From Brenneria populi (GTDB taxonomy: Bacteria; Pseudomonadota; Gammaproteobacteria; Enterobacterales; Enterobacteriaceae): a stretch of DNA of 64,000 nt. Location: contig NZ_JAYWTM010000001.1 of the NCBI RefSeq assembly GCF_036016195.1, positions 682,001 to 746,000 of the forward strand. The letters are read 5' to 3'. The notes beneath the pieces were generated by a model, which saw nothing but the letters and a program-made list of their open reading frames with translations, had not been told where the DNA came from and did no database searches. The position numbers and the translations under genes were made by a program. Below, piece by piece: positions 34,896 through 42,857 of this stretch. Position 1 is the stretch's first letter. Every line of letters begins with the position of its first letter.

Positions 34896-35543
34896 ATGAA
34901 GAAAGCGCTGTTATTGATTGATTTGCAAAATGACTTTTGCCCTGGCGGCGCCCTGGCCGTCAATGAGGGCGATCGGGTGATTGATGTGGCAAACCGCGCT
35001 ATTGCGGCCTGCGTCGCTGCGGGTGTCGCGGTTATCGCCAGCCAGGACTGGCATCCGGCCGATCATGGCAGTTTTGCCGTCAATGCCGGCAGGCCGGCGG
35101 GTGAAACGGGCGAACTTGACGGCCTGCCCCAGGTCTGGTGGCCCGTTCACTGCGTTCAGGATCGGCCGGGAGCGGCGTTCCACCCGGCGTTAAACCAGCA
35201 GGCGATTGACTGGGTGGTGCGCAAAGGGACGCAGGCCAATATCGACAGCTACAGCGCATTCTTTGATAACGGACATCGGGCTAAAACCGCGCTGGACGAC
35301 TGGCTGCGGGCTCAGGGCATCGCGCACCTGACCATCATGGGCATCGCCACCGACTATTGCGTCAAATTCAGCGTTCTGGACGCTCTCGCCCTGGGTTACC
35401 AAACGGATGTGCTGGCGGAGGGGTGCCGCGGCGTAAACCTGCACCCGCGGGATTGCCAAACGGCGCTTGAGGAAATGCGGCGAAAAGGCGCCAATCTTAT
35501 CGATCTGGAGACCTTCATTTCCAGCCTGCCCGCACCGCGCTAG
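34896..35543 (+). CDS. pncA: Nicotinamidase/pyrazinamidase PncA
   Basis: PncA deamidates nicotinamide to nicotinate for NAD salvage. The 215-aa isochorismatase-fold protein has the catalytic Asp in LLIDLQNDFCPGGAL, metal ligands in SQDWHPADHGSF, the Lys region RKGTQANIDSYSAF and the nucleophilic Cys in GIATDYCVKFSVLDA. All are intact. The ATG at 34896 after GAGG gives the E. coli-like start MKKALLLIDLQNDF. Confidence 0.96.
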   Translation: MKKALLLIDLQNDFCPGGALAVNEGDRVIDVANRAIAACVAAGVAVIASQDWHPADHGSFAVNAGRPAGETGELDGLPQVWWPVHCVQDRPGAAFHPALNQQAIDWVVRKGTQANIDSYSAFFDNGHRAKTALDDWLRAQGIAHLTIMGIATDYCVKFSVLDALALGYQTDVLAEGCRGVNLHPRDCQTALEEMRRKGANLIDLETFISSLPAPR

Positions 35544-35604
35544 GCCAGCGAACGCTGTCGGGGAAGGCGCGGCAAGCCGTCCGTTTCCCCCGCACGTCAG
35601 CCGC

Positions 35605-35877
35605 TCACTTGGGATAAGGCTTCGCAGTATCCGGCGCGCCGAACTGCTGTTTCAGCTCCTGTTTGCTTTTCATCACAATCTCCCCGTCGGCGCCGATGGT
35701 CATATGCTCCGCGTTTTTATTGTGGCGCGACTGCCACAGCATCACCATCTGCAGGCTGTGCGCTTTCTGTTCGGCGGACAAGGGAACGCCGTCCGGCCAC
35801 TTCCCTAACTCCACCGCGGTCGCCAGCCGTTGGTAGATTTCCGGCGTCATCGCATCAATCAAATCATCAAGCTGCAT
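35605..35877 (-). CDS. yeaC: DUF1315 protein YeaC
   Basis: A 90-aa soluble protein, the exact length of E. coli YeaC. It has LDDLIDAMTPEIYQRLATAV, ELGKWPDGVPL and MLWQSRHN followed by EHMTIGADGEIVMKSKQ. Function unknown. It follows msrB on the minus strand after 69 bp; a Cra-like site lies in that gap. Confidence 0.93.
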   Translation of the reverse strand: MQLDDLIDAMTPEIYQRLATAVELGKWPDGVPLSAEQKAHSLQMVMLWQSRHNKNAEHMTIGADGEIVMKSKQELKQQFGAPDTAKPYPK

Positions 35878-35946
35878 AGCGTCATTCTCGCGTATTTGAG
35901 CTGAAACGTTTAAGCCAAATCAATCCGAGTGCGTCAAATCGCCGGA

Positions 35947-36369
35947 TTAACCGTCGATGCGCTGACCGTCATCGCCATCGACAAAACTCAATGACGCCGA
36001 GTTGACGCAGTAACGTTCGCCGGTGGTCTGCGGAGGGCCATCAGGAAACACGTGCCCCAAATGCGCGTCGCAGTTTCCGCAGCGGATCTCCGTGCGCTGC
36101 ATGTTGTGGGAACGATCGTCGAGATAGCGGACGGCCTCGGGCGATACCGGCTGGTCGAAACTCGGCCAGCCGCAGCCGGAATCAAACTTGTTGGCGGAGT
36201 AAAATAGCGGCTTCCGGCAGCAGAGACAGTGATAAATACCGGTGCGCTTGTTGTGCAGCAGTTTACCGGAAAAAGGCGGCTCCGTGCCGCGTTGCTGGGT
36301 CACATAGCGCTGTATTTCTGTCAATTCAGCCAAGTCCGAAGAGGTTTGCTGAGGGGGTTTATTAACCAT
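35947..36369 (-). CDS. msrB: Methionine-R-sulfoxide reductase MsrB
   Basis: MsrB repairs the R form of oxidised methionine. The 140-aa protein (E. coli 137) has two zinc CxxC pairs (CLCCRKP and CGNCDAHLGHVF), the substrate-pocket block DSGCGWPSF and the catalytic Cys in GERYCVNSASL. The ATG at 36367-36369 is supported by GAGG 6 bp before it; upstream in-frame ATGs add unrelated sequence. It is divergent from gapA. Confidence 0.95.
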   Translation of the reverse strand: MVNKPPQQTSSDLAELTEIQRYVTQQRGTEPPFSGKLLHNKRTGIYHCLCCRKPLFYSANKFDSGCGWPSFDQPVSPEAVRYLDDRSHNMQRTEIRCGNCDAHLGHVFPDGPPQTTGERYCVNSASLSFVDGDDGQRIDG

Positions 36370-36486
36370 AACGGCCTCGCTGGCGCAGTCGTCAATCAAA
36401 TCTTTCATTAATAATAACAAAAAATTAACAACTTTACAGACCGTTTTGGCTTAATATAATGACCGTGGGCAAGATGAGCATTTAAT

Positions 36487-36502
36487 TGTGATATTCATCA
36501 CA
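36487..36502. promoter_or_regulatory. CRP site upstream of gapA
   Basis: TGTGATATTCATCACA is a perfect TGTGA-N6-TCACA palindrome. A good -10, TATGAT at 36525-36530, follows; the centre is about 42 bp before the implied start, the class II position. It lies in the 343-bp gap between msrB and gapA and most likely activates the distal gapA promoter. Confidence 0.75.
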
Positions 36503-36641
36503 ATTTTAGACGGAATGAGCTTTATATGATACACGGAGCCCGATATCAGTCTTAAATGTTCTTAATTTACAGCGTTAGGTGGAATTTCGCGCAAAGGTTG
36601 GTCATAGGATTGACTTACAGCAACTATTGACACGATTCCGC

Positions 36642-36669
36642 TTGACGCTCAGCAAGGTTTTTGTAATTT
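36642..36669 (+). promoter_or_regulatory. Probable proximal gapA promoter
   Basis: TTGACG (36642-36647) and TAATTT (36664-36669) are 16 bp apart, ending 43 bp before the gapA ATG. E. coli gapA also has several promoters. Confidence 0.45.
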
Positions 36670-36712
36670 TACAACCAACCTTTTATTCACTAACCAATAT
36701 CTGGTGGAATAT

Positions 36713-37708
36713 ATGACTATCAAAGTAGGTATCAACGGTTTTGGCCGCATCGGCCGTATTGTTTTCCGCGCAGCGCAAGAACGCTCTGACATCGAAATCG
36801 TTGCAATCAACGATCTGTTAGACGCTAACTACATGGCGTACATGCTGAAGTATGACTCTACTCATGGCCGTTTCAACGGCACCGTTGAAGTTAAAGATGG
36901 CCACCTGGTTGTTAACGGCAAAACTATCCGTGTTACCGCAGAACGCGATCCTGCCAACCTGAAATGGAACGAAGCAGGCGTTGACGTGGTTGCGGAAGCA
37001 ACTGGTCTGTTCCTGACTGACGAAACTGCGCGTAAACACATCGCCGCCGGCGCGAAGAAAGTGGTTTTGACCGGTCCGTCCAAAGACAGCACTCCGATGT
37101 TCGTTATGGGCGTTAACCATAAATCCTATGATGGCCAAGACATCGTTTCCAACGCGTCTTGTACCACTAACTGCCTGGCTCCGCTGGCTAAAGTTATCAA
37201 CGACAACTTCGGTATCGTTGAAGCGCTGATGACCACCGTTCACGCCACCACCGCTACGCAGAAAACCGTTGACGGCCCGTCTCACAAAGACTGGCGCGGC
37301 GGCCGCGGCGCATCTCAGAACATCATCCCGTCCTCTACCGGCGCTGCTAAAGCAGTAGGTAAAGTTATTCCTGAACTGAACGGCAAACTGACCGGTATGG
37401 CGTTCCGCGTTCCTACTCCGAACGTATCCGTTGTCGACCTGACCGCTCGTCTGGAAAAACCAGCCTCTTACAAAGAGATCTGCGCCGCTATCAAAGCAGC
37501 GTCTGAAGGCGAACTGAAAGGCGTTCTGGGTTACACCGAAGACGACGTTGTTTCCACCGATTTCAACGGTGAAAAACAGACTTCCGTATTCGATGCCAAA
37601 GCCGGTATCGCTCTGAGCGACAACTTTGTGAAACTGGTTTCCTGGTACGATAACGAAACCGGCTACTCCAACAAAGTTCTGGATCTGATCGCTCATATCT
37701 CCAAATAA
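36713..37708 (+). CDS. gapA: Glyceraldehyde-3-phosphate dehydrogenase A
   Basis: The central NAD-dependent glycolytic enzyme (331 aa). It has the Rossmann start MTIKVGINGFGRIGRIVFRA, the catalytic Cys150 in SNASCTTNCLAP and the His region in TTVHATTATQ. Codon use is more biased than in neighbouring genes (many GTT, CTG, AAA, GCT), as expected for a highly expressed gene. The ATG at 36713 gives the family start. Strong terminator after it. Confidence 0.98.
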   Translation: MTIKVGINGFGRIGRIVFRAAQERSDIEIVAINDLLDANYMAYMLKYDSTHGRFNGTVEVKDGHLVVNGKTIRVTAERDPANLKWNEAGVDVVAEATGLFLTDETARKHIAAGAKKVVLTGPSKDSTPMFVMGVNHKSYDGQDIVSNASCTTNCLAPLAKVINDNFGIVEALMTTVHATTATQKTVDGPSHKDWRGGRGASQNIIPSSTGAAKAVGKVIPELNGKLTGMAFRVPTPNVSVVDLTARLEKPASYKEICAAIKAASEGELKGVLGYTEDDVVSTDFNGEKQTSVFDAKAGIALSDNFVKLVSWYDNETGYSNKVLDLIAHISK

Positions 37709-37733
37709 GTTCGGGCGATAGAGTTCAATGATG

Positions 37734-37762
37734 AAGGGCGGCCAAAGGCCGCCCTTTTTACT
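37734..37762 (+). terminator. gapA terminator
   Basis: AAGGGCGGCC-AAA-GGCCGCCCTT with a following T-run (TTTTTA). A strong intrinsic terminator between gapA and yeaD. Confidence 0.92.
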
Positions 37763-37795
37763 TGCTGATTAACAACAATCAAAATAGGCAACATC

Positions 37796-38671
37796 ATGAA
37801 TGATAAGATTTTCAAACTTCCCATTAGCAAACAGATCACCCCTACCATCAGCCAGCGCCAGTTAGAACAACTGCCGATGATCGTGGTTGAACATCCTCAG
37901 GTCAGCGCCGCCATAGCATTGCAGGGCGCGCACCTGCTGAGCTGGCAACCCGCCGGCGAAGCGCCGGTTCTCTGGCTGAGCGACAACACGGCCTTCACCG
38001 AACATGTGGCTATCCGCGGCGGTATCCCTATCTGTTTCCCATGGTTTGGCCCGTTTGCCCAACCGAACCACGGCTTCGCCCGTCTGCTGCCGTGGGAATT
38101 TACCTCCCACAGCGAAGATGAACAGGGCGTGGAGCTCGCCTTCACACTGCGGGATTCGGCGCAAACCCGTGAATACTGGCCGCATGAATTCACCCTTATC
38201 GCGCGTTTCAAGCTGGGTAAAACCTGCCATGTCGAGCTGGAGGCGCACGGCGACTACAGCATCACCAGCGCATTGCACACTTATTTCCAGATCGGCGACA
38301 TCAGCGCAATCAGCGTTAGCGGCCTGGGCGACCGGTTTATTGACAAGGTCAACCAGGGCCAGCTTTCTCAGCAGCAAGGGGATTTGCGGTTTACCGAACG
38401 CGCCGATCGCATTTACACGCACGCGCAGAATATTAGCGTTATTAATGACCCGGTACTGCAACGCACGATTGAAGTGCAGCACATCAACTATAGCGATGTC
38501 GTGGCATGGAACCCCGGCGCCGAACTGTCGCACACTATCGGCGACATGGCCGATGATGGCTATAAGACCTTTGTCTGCGTGGAAACGGCCCGGATTAATC
38601 AGCCTTTAAGCGCAACGGTGCGCTCCCCCGCCCGTTTATCGACTCTTATTCGCATCAAAAAGTCGTCATAA
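37796..38671 (+). CDS. yeaD: Glucose-6-phosphate 1-epimerase YeaD
   Basis: An aldose-1-epimerase-family enzyme (291 aa; E. coli 294) that interconverts alpha and beta glucose-6-phosphate. Family blocks include ALQGAHLLSWQPAGEAPVLW, AIRGGIPICFPWFGPF and HGFARLLPWEF with the catalytic His, then VVAWNPGAELS. It follows gapA after a terminator, so it has its own promoter or depends on read-through. Confidence 0.93.
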   Translation: MNDKIFKLPISKQITPTISQRQLEQLPMIVVEHPQVSAAIALQGAHLLSWQPAGEAPVLWLSDNTAFTEHVAIRGGIPICFPWFGPFAQPNHGFARLLPWEFTSHSEDEQGVELAFTLRDSAQTREYWPHEFTLIARFKLGKTCHVELEAHGDYSITSALHTYFQIGDISAISVSGLGDRFIDKVNQGQLSQQQGDLRFTERADRIYTHAQNISVINDPVLQRTIEVQHINYSDVVAWNPGAELSHTIGDMADDGYKTFVCVETARINQPLSATVRSPARLSTLIRIKKSS

Positions 38672-38677
38672 ATAAAA

Positions 38678-38716
38678 ATGGCGCGTGAACGCACGTTCAG
38701 GCGCCATGATTTTTTC
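38678..38716. terminator. Bidirectional terminator between yeaD and yeaE
   Basis: ATGGCGC-G-TGAACG pairs with CGTTCA-G-GCGCCAT around a CA loop, with ATTTTTT to the right and AAAAA to the left. Confidence 0.87.
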
Positions 38717-38721
38717 ATGTA

Positions 38722-39576
38722 TTACACCACATCCAAACGTTGTTTACCCTTCGGCGGCGGAAAAGCCTGATCGAGCACGGCCAGATCATCGGCGTGAAGG
38801 ACAATATCCAATACCTGCGCATTCTCTCTGATATGTTGTGCCGAACTGGCTTTGGGTATGGCGATTATCCCAGGATGACGGATAGCCCAGGCGAGCAAGA
38901 CCTGAGCCGGCGTGATGCCATGCTGTCGGGCGATGGCGTTGATGACGGGATGAGTAAATAACCCGTTACGCAACCGCCCCGCCTGAGCAATCGGACAATA
39001 CGCCATAACCGGCACATGGTGCTGCTGGCACCAGGGCAGTAAATCGAACTCTATTCCCCGTGAGGCCAGATGGTAGAGCACCTGATTGGTCATGCATTCC
39101 CGTCCGCCCTCCAGCGACCAGAGCTCATGCATATCATCCGTATCGAGGTTGGATACGCCCCAGCGCCCAATTTTGCCCGCACGTTGCAGTTGCCGCATGG
39201 CGGTAATGGTCTCTGTCAGTGGCACACCGCCGCGCCAATGCAACAGATACAAATCGATATAATCGGTTTGCAGGCGCGCCAGACTTTGCTCGCAGGCTTT
39301 TACTGCTTTTTCACCGCCGGCATTGTGGGGATAAACTTTAGAAACCAGATACACCTTGTCGCGCCGGCCGCGGATCGCCTCGCCGACGACCCGCTCCGCC
39401 CCGCCATCCGCATACATTTCAGCGGTATCGATCAGCGTCAGCCCTCGATCAATCCCGGCCTGCAACGCTTTCACTTCCTGCGCCTTCGTCTGAGGATTTT
39501 CCCCCATAAACCAGGTGCCTTGCCCAATGGCGGGCACCGTGGCGCCATCCGGGAAACGGACTTGCTTTATCGTCAC
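38722..39576 (-). CDS. yeaE: Aldo-keto reductase YeaE
   Basis: An NADPH-dependent aldo-keto reductase linked in E. coli to methylglyoxal reduction. TIM-barrel landmarks are GLTLIDTAEMYADGGAERVV with the catalytic Asp and Tyr, VSKVYPHNAG with the catalytic Lys, and LLHWRGGVPL with the His. The cofactor region AIPKASSAQHIREN is near the end. The GTG at 39574-39576 gives 284 aa, the E. coli length. The frame stays open upstream to an ATG at 39672, adding 32 unrelated residues, so the GTG start is preferred. Confidence 0.92.
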   Translation of the reverse strand: MTIKQVRFPDGATVPAIGQGTWFMGENPQTKAQEVKALQAGIDRGLTLIDTAEMYADGGAERVVGEAIRGRRDKVYLVSKVYPHNAGGEKAVKACEQSLARLQTDYIDLYLLHWRGGVPLTETITAMRQLQRAGKIGRWGVSNLDTDDMHELWSLEGGRECMTNQVLYHLASRGIEFDLLPWCQQHHVPVMAYCPIAQAGRLRNGLFTHPVINAIARQHGITPAQVLLAWAIRHPGIIAIPKASSAQHIRENAQVLDIVLHADDLAVLDQAFPPPKGKQRLDVV

Positions 39577-39687
39577 GCTAGGTTTTCCCCCCTGATAACA
39601 CGGCGCACCGCGCAATGCGCCGATAATGTGCAAGCGGGGTCGAATGGCACTATTTTTGTGCAACATCTGCACCCCGATGGAATGAAC

Positions 39688-40437
39688 TTAGAATCTATAG
39701 CTAACGCCTACGCTCATCGCCGCGCTATAGCTGCTATCGACTATCGGGCTATCCTTTATTTCATCGGACAAGCGGGTATAACGGCCGGTAGCCCAGGCGC
39801 TCCAGCTTGAATTGATGTGATAGTTGACGCTCAGCTCGGCGTACGGCGACCAGCCGTCGCCCGGCTGATAACGGGCAAAGCCCGAACGGGCGGACTCCTG
39901 ACCGCTGACCCCGTAGTAATAACGGTTCATATTCTCGCTAAACCAGGTAACGCCCAAAGCGGGCACAATTCTCAGGTCGCCCAGCGTGAAACGATAAAGA
40001 TAGGCGGTATCCCACAGAAAACCATCGCTGTAATCCAGGGTATCCCCGGACAGCACGGTGCGAATCTCGCCCCAGTCGGCGATATGCCGATAGGCGGCTC
40101 CGGCCATCAGCGTGCCGCGCCTTTTATCCAGCTGCTGCATCCGTATGTCATCGTTGTCGCCTGGCCTAAACCCCAACGGCAGGTAATAAGCGGTCAGCGA
40201 TAACTTATTGGCGTCGTCATTCCATAAGTAGTAGCCGCCGCCCAAGCCATGAAAATAGAAGTTTTCGCTTTCGTAAGTCAGCAGCGGAAGCGGATAAATA
40301 GGGTTATCGTCGCCGCGGTAAACGGATGTCGCCCCTGCCGCCCCTACCCCCAGGGAGACGTCGGCAGCATAGGCCGTAGGCAACGCGGCAACCGCCGAGA
40401 GCAGCGCAGATGACAGAAATATTTGAGATTTATTCAC
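39688..40437 (-). CDS. mipA: MltA-interacting outer membrane protein MipA
   Basis: An outer-membrane-associated scaffold linking the lytic transglycosylase MltA to PBP1b. With the GTG start at 40435-40437 the protein has 249 aa (E. coli 248) and a clean signal peptide NKSQIFLSSALLSAVAALP ending AYA. Matching blocks are FHGLGGGYYLWNDDANKLSL, GVSGQESARSGFARYQPGD and a terminal Phe, typical of outer-membrane barrels. An ATG 10 codons upstream is the alternative start but lacks a ribosome site. Confidence 0.9.
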   Translation of the reverse strand: MNKSQIFLSSALLSAVAALPTAYAADVSLGVGAAGATSVYRGDDNPIYPLPLLTYESENFYFHGLGGGYYLWNDDANKLSLTAYYLPLGFRPGDNDDIRMQQLDKRRGTLMAGAAYRHIADWGEIRTVLSGDTLDYSDGFLWDTAYLYRFTLGDLRIVPALGVTWFSENMNRYYYGVSGQESARSGFARYQPGDGWSPYAELSVNYHINSSWSAWATGRYTRLSDEIKDSPIVDSSYSAAMSVGVSYRF

Positions 40438-40767
40438 GGTTTTTCGTTTCCTATTTCGGACGAACATCGTTAAACATGATATTGCTGCGGTTAATATCTT
40501 CTTTTAGTCTAAATGAAGATAAGATAAGCGAATAACTTATATTAATATTATCTCAATTTCCCCAACCCGGCGCCAAGCGCCCCGCGCTGGCGCATTACGC
40601 GATATTACTGGCGATTTCTGAGAAGTGAGTCATTGAAATATCTTAAAAATATCTCCGCCGAGTGGAGGAAATTTTACGGATGCAAACTACGCTTTAATAA
40701 AGGAGGTAGCGTTTTTCCGAGTCGGCGTAAATGGGTAAAACCATGATATTGTCCTTATACCACAAGT

Positions 40768-40783
40768 TGGCATAAGGGTTGCT
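40768..40783 (+). promoter_or_regulatory. Sigma-54 promoter of yeaG
   Basis: TGGCATAAGGGTTGCT matches the sigma-54 consensus TGGCAC-N5-TTGCA, with the required GG-N10-GC spacing. It lies about 100 bp before the yeaG start. In E. coli yeaG is known to be induced by nitrogen starvation through NtrC and sigma-54. No clear NtrC boxes were found in the AT-rich remainder of the gap (40438-40767), which holds no gene. Confidence 0.75.
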
Positions 40784-40885
40784 GTATTCAGGAAGACTTC
40801 TTCTTTCGGGGAGCAATATTATAGGCTGTACGCACTCTACACGCTCTCTTATATCTGTGCTAATCGACGAAGGACGGGCATCGCT

Positions 40886-42820
40886 ATGAACATATTTGAT
40901 CACTACCGTCAGCGTTACGACGCTGCCAAGGATGAAGAGTTCACACTGCAGGAATTCCTTACTATCTGTCAGCAGGATCGGAGTGCGTATGCCAACGCTG
41001 CTGAACGATTGTTAATGGCCATCGGTGAACCCGTGATGGTGGATACCGCTCATGAGTCGCGCCTATCCCGTTTGTTCTCCAATCGGATCATTGCCCGTTA
41101 CCCTGCTTTCGAAGAGTTCTACGGCATGGAGGACGCCATAGAGCAAATTGTGTCTTATCTGAAACACGCCGCGCAGGGATTGGAAGAGAAGAAACAGATT
41201 CTGTATCTGCTGGGGCCGGTCGGCGGCGGGAAATCCTCGCTGGCGGAGCGCCTGAAGGTGCTGATGCAGCGCGTTCCCATCTACATTCTCAGCGCCAACG
41301 GCGAGCGCAGCCCGGTTAACGATCACCCGTTGTGCCTGTTCAACCCGCAGGAAGACGCATCGATCCTGGAGAAAGAATATTCCATACCGCGGCGCTATCT
41401 GGGCACCATTATGTCTCCGTGGGCGGCCAAACGCCTGCAGGATTTCGGCGGCGACATCACCAAGTTCAAGGTCATCAAAGTGTGGCCCTCCATTCTAGCG
41501 CAGGTGGGCATTGCCAAAACCGAGCCGGGAGACGAAAACAACCAGGATATCTCGGCGCTGGTCGGGAAAGTGGATATTCGTAAGCTGGAGCATTACGCGC
41601 AGAACGACCCCGATGCCTATGGCTATTCCGGCGCGCTGTGCCGGGCCAACCAGGGCATTATGGAGTTCGTGGAGATGTTTAAGGCGCCCATCAAGGTGCT
41701 GCACCCGCTGCTGACCGCGACGCAGGAAGGCAACTATAACGGTACGGAAGGCATCGCCGCCCTGCCGTTCAACGGCATTATTCTGGCCCACTCCAATGAA
41801 TCGGAATGGGTGCAATTCCGTAACAACAAAAACAATGAGGCCTTCCTCGACCGCGTCTACATCGTAAAAGTGCCTTATTGCCTGCGCGTTTCCGAAGAGG
41901 TCAAGATCTACGACAAGCTGCTTAACCACAGCGAGCTCGCGCATGCGCCCTGCGCCCCCGGCACCCTGGAGACGCTGGCCCGCTTCTCGATCCTGTCGCG
42001 GCTGAAAGAGCCGGAGAACTCCAGCATCTATTCCAAAATGCGGGTTTATGACGGCGAAAGCCTGAAAGATACCGACCCGAAAGCGAAGTCTTATCAGGAG
42101 TATCGCGATTATGCGGGCGTGGATGAGGGGATGAACGGCCTTTCAACCCGTTTCGCCTTTAAGATACTTTCCCGGGTATTTAACTTCGATCACAGCGAAG
42201 TGGCCGCCAACCCGGTACACCTGTTCTACGTGCTGGAGCAACAGATTGAACGCGAGCAGTTCCCGCAGGAGCTGGCGGAAAAATACCTTGAGCACCTGAA
42301 AGGATATTTGATACCCAAATATGCGGAATTTATCGGCAAAGAGATTCAGACCGCCTATCTGGAATCCTACTCGGAATACGGACAGAACATTTTCGACCGT
42401 TATGTCACCTATGCCGACTTCTGGATTCAGGATCAGGAGTATCGCGACCCGGATACCGGACAGCTGTTCGACCGGGAAGCGCTCAACGCCGAGCTGGAAA
42501 AAATCGAGAAGCCTGCGGGTATCAGCAATCCCAAAGACTTCCGTAACGAGATCGTCAATTTTGTGTTGCGGGCCCGGGCCAACAATAACGGGCGTAATCC
42601 AAACTGGACCAGCTATGAGAAACTGCGGACGGTGATCGAGAAGAAAATGTTCTCCAACACCGAAGAGCTGTTACCGGTAATTTCGTTTAATACCAAGACC
42701 TCAACGGATGAACAGAAGAAGCATGACGACTTCGTCGATCGTATGATGGAAAAAGGCTATACCCGCAAACAGGTACGCTTGCTGTGCGAATGGTATCTGC
42801 GGGTGAGGAAATCATCGTAA
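40886..42820 (+). CDS. yeaG: PrkA-type serine protein kinase YeaG
   Basis: A 644-aa cytoplasmic kinase of the PrkA family. It has an N-terminal AAA+ domain with Walker A GPVGGGKSSLAERL at about residue 112 and a C-terminal kinase-like region. It acts in stress and nitrogen-starvation adaptation in E. coli, partly through RpoS. Length and the opening MNIFDHYRQRYDAAKDEEF agree with E. coli YeaG. It forms an operon with yeaH, 37 bp downstream, behind a sigma-54 promoter. Confidence 0.97.
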   Translation: MNIFDHYRQRYDAAKDEEFTLQEFLTICQQDRSAYANAAERLLMAIGEPVMVDTAHESRLSRLFSNRIIARYPAFEEFYGMEDAIEQIVSYLKHAAQGLEEKKQILYLLGPVGGGKSSLAERLKVLMQRVPIYILSANGERSPVNDHPLCLFNPQEDASILEKEYSIPRRYLGTIMSPWAAKRLQDFGGDITKFKVIKVWPSILAQVGIAKTEPGDENNQDISALVGKVDIRKLEHYAQNDPDAYGYSGALCRANQGIMEFVEMFKAPIKVLHPLLTATQEGNYNGTEGIAALPFNGIILAHSNESEWVQFRNNKNNEAFLDRVYIVKVPYCLRVSEEVKIYDKLLNHSELAHAPCAPGTLETLARFSILSRLKEPENSSIYSKMRVYDGESLKDTDPKAKSYQEYRDYAGVDEGMNGLSTRFAFKILSRVFNFDHSEVAANPVHLFYVLEQQIEREQFPQELAEKYLEHLKGYLIPKYAEFIGKEIQTAYLESYSEYGQNIFDRYVTYADFWIQDQEYRDPDTGQLFDREALNAELEKIEKPAGISNPKDFRNEIVNFVLRARANNNGRNPNWTSYEKLRTVIEKKMFSNTEELLPVISFNTKTSTDEQKKHDDFVDRMMEKGYTRKQVRLLCEWYLRVRKSS

Positions 42821-42857
42821 TGATGCATGAAGTCGGCAATGTCGTTTGGGGGGAAGT

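Noticed and set aside
36818..37696. 292-codon minus-strand frame opposite gapA
   Set aside because: Highly biased codon use of gapA leaves the antisense strand open; no domain or start signal.
40694..40903. Minus-strand 69-codon frame upstream of yeaG
   Set aside because: It covers the sigma-54 promoter and the yeaG start and has no family-like sequence.
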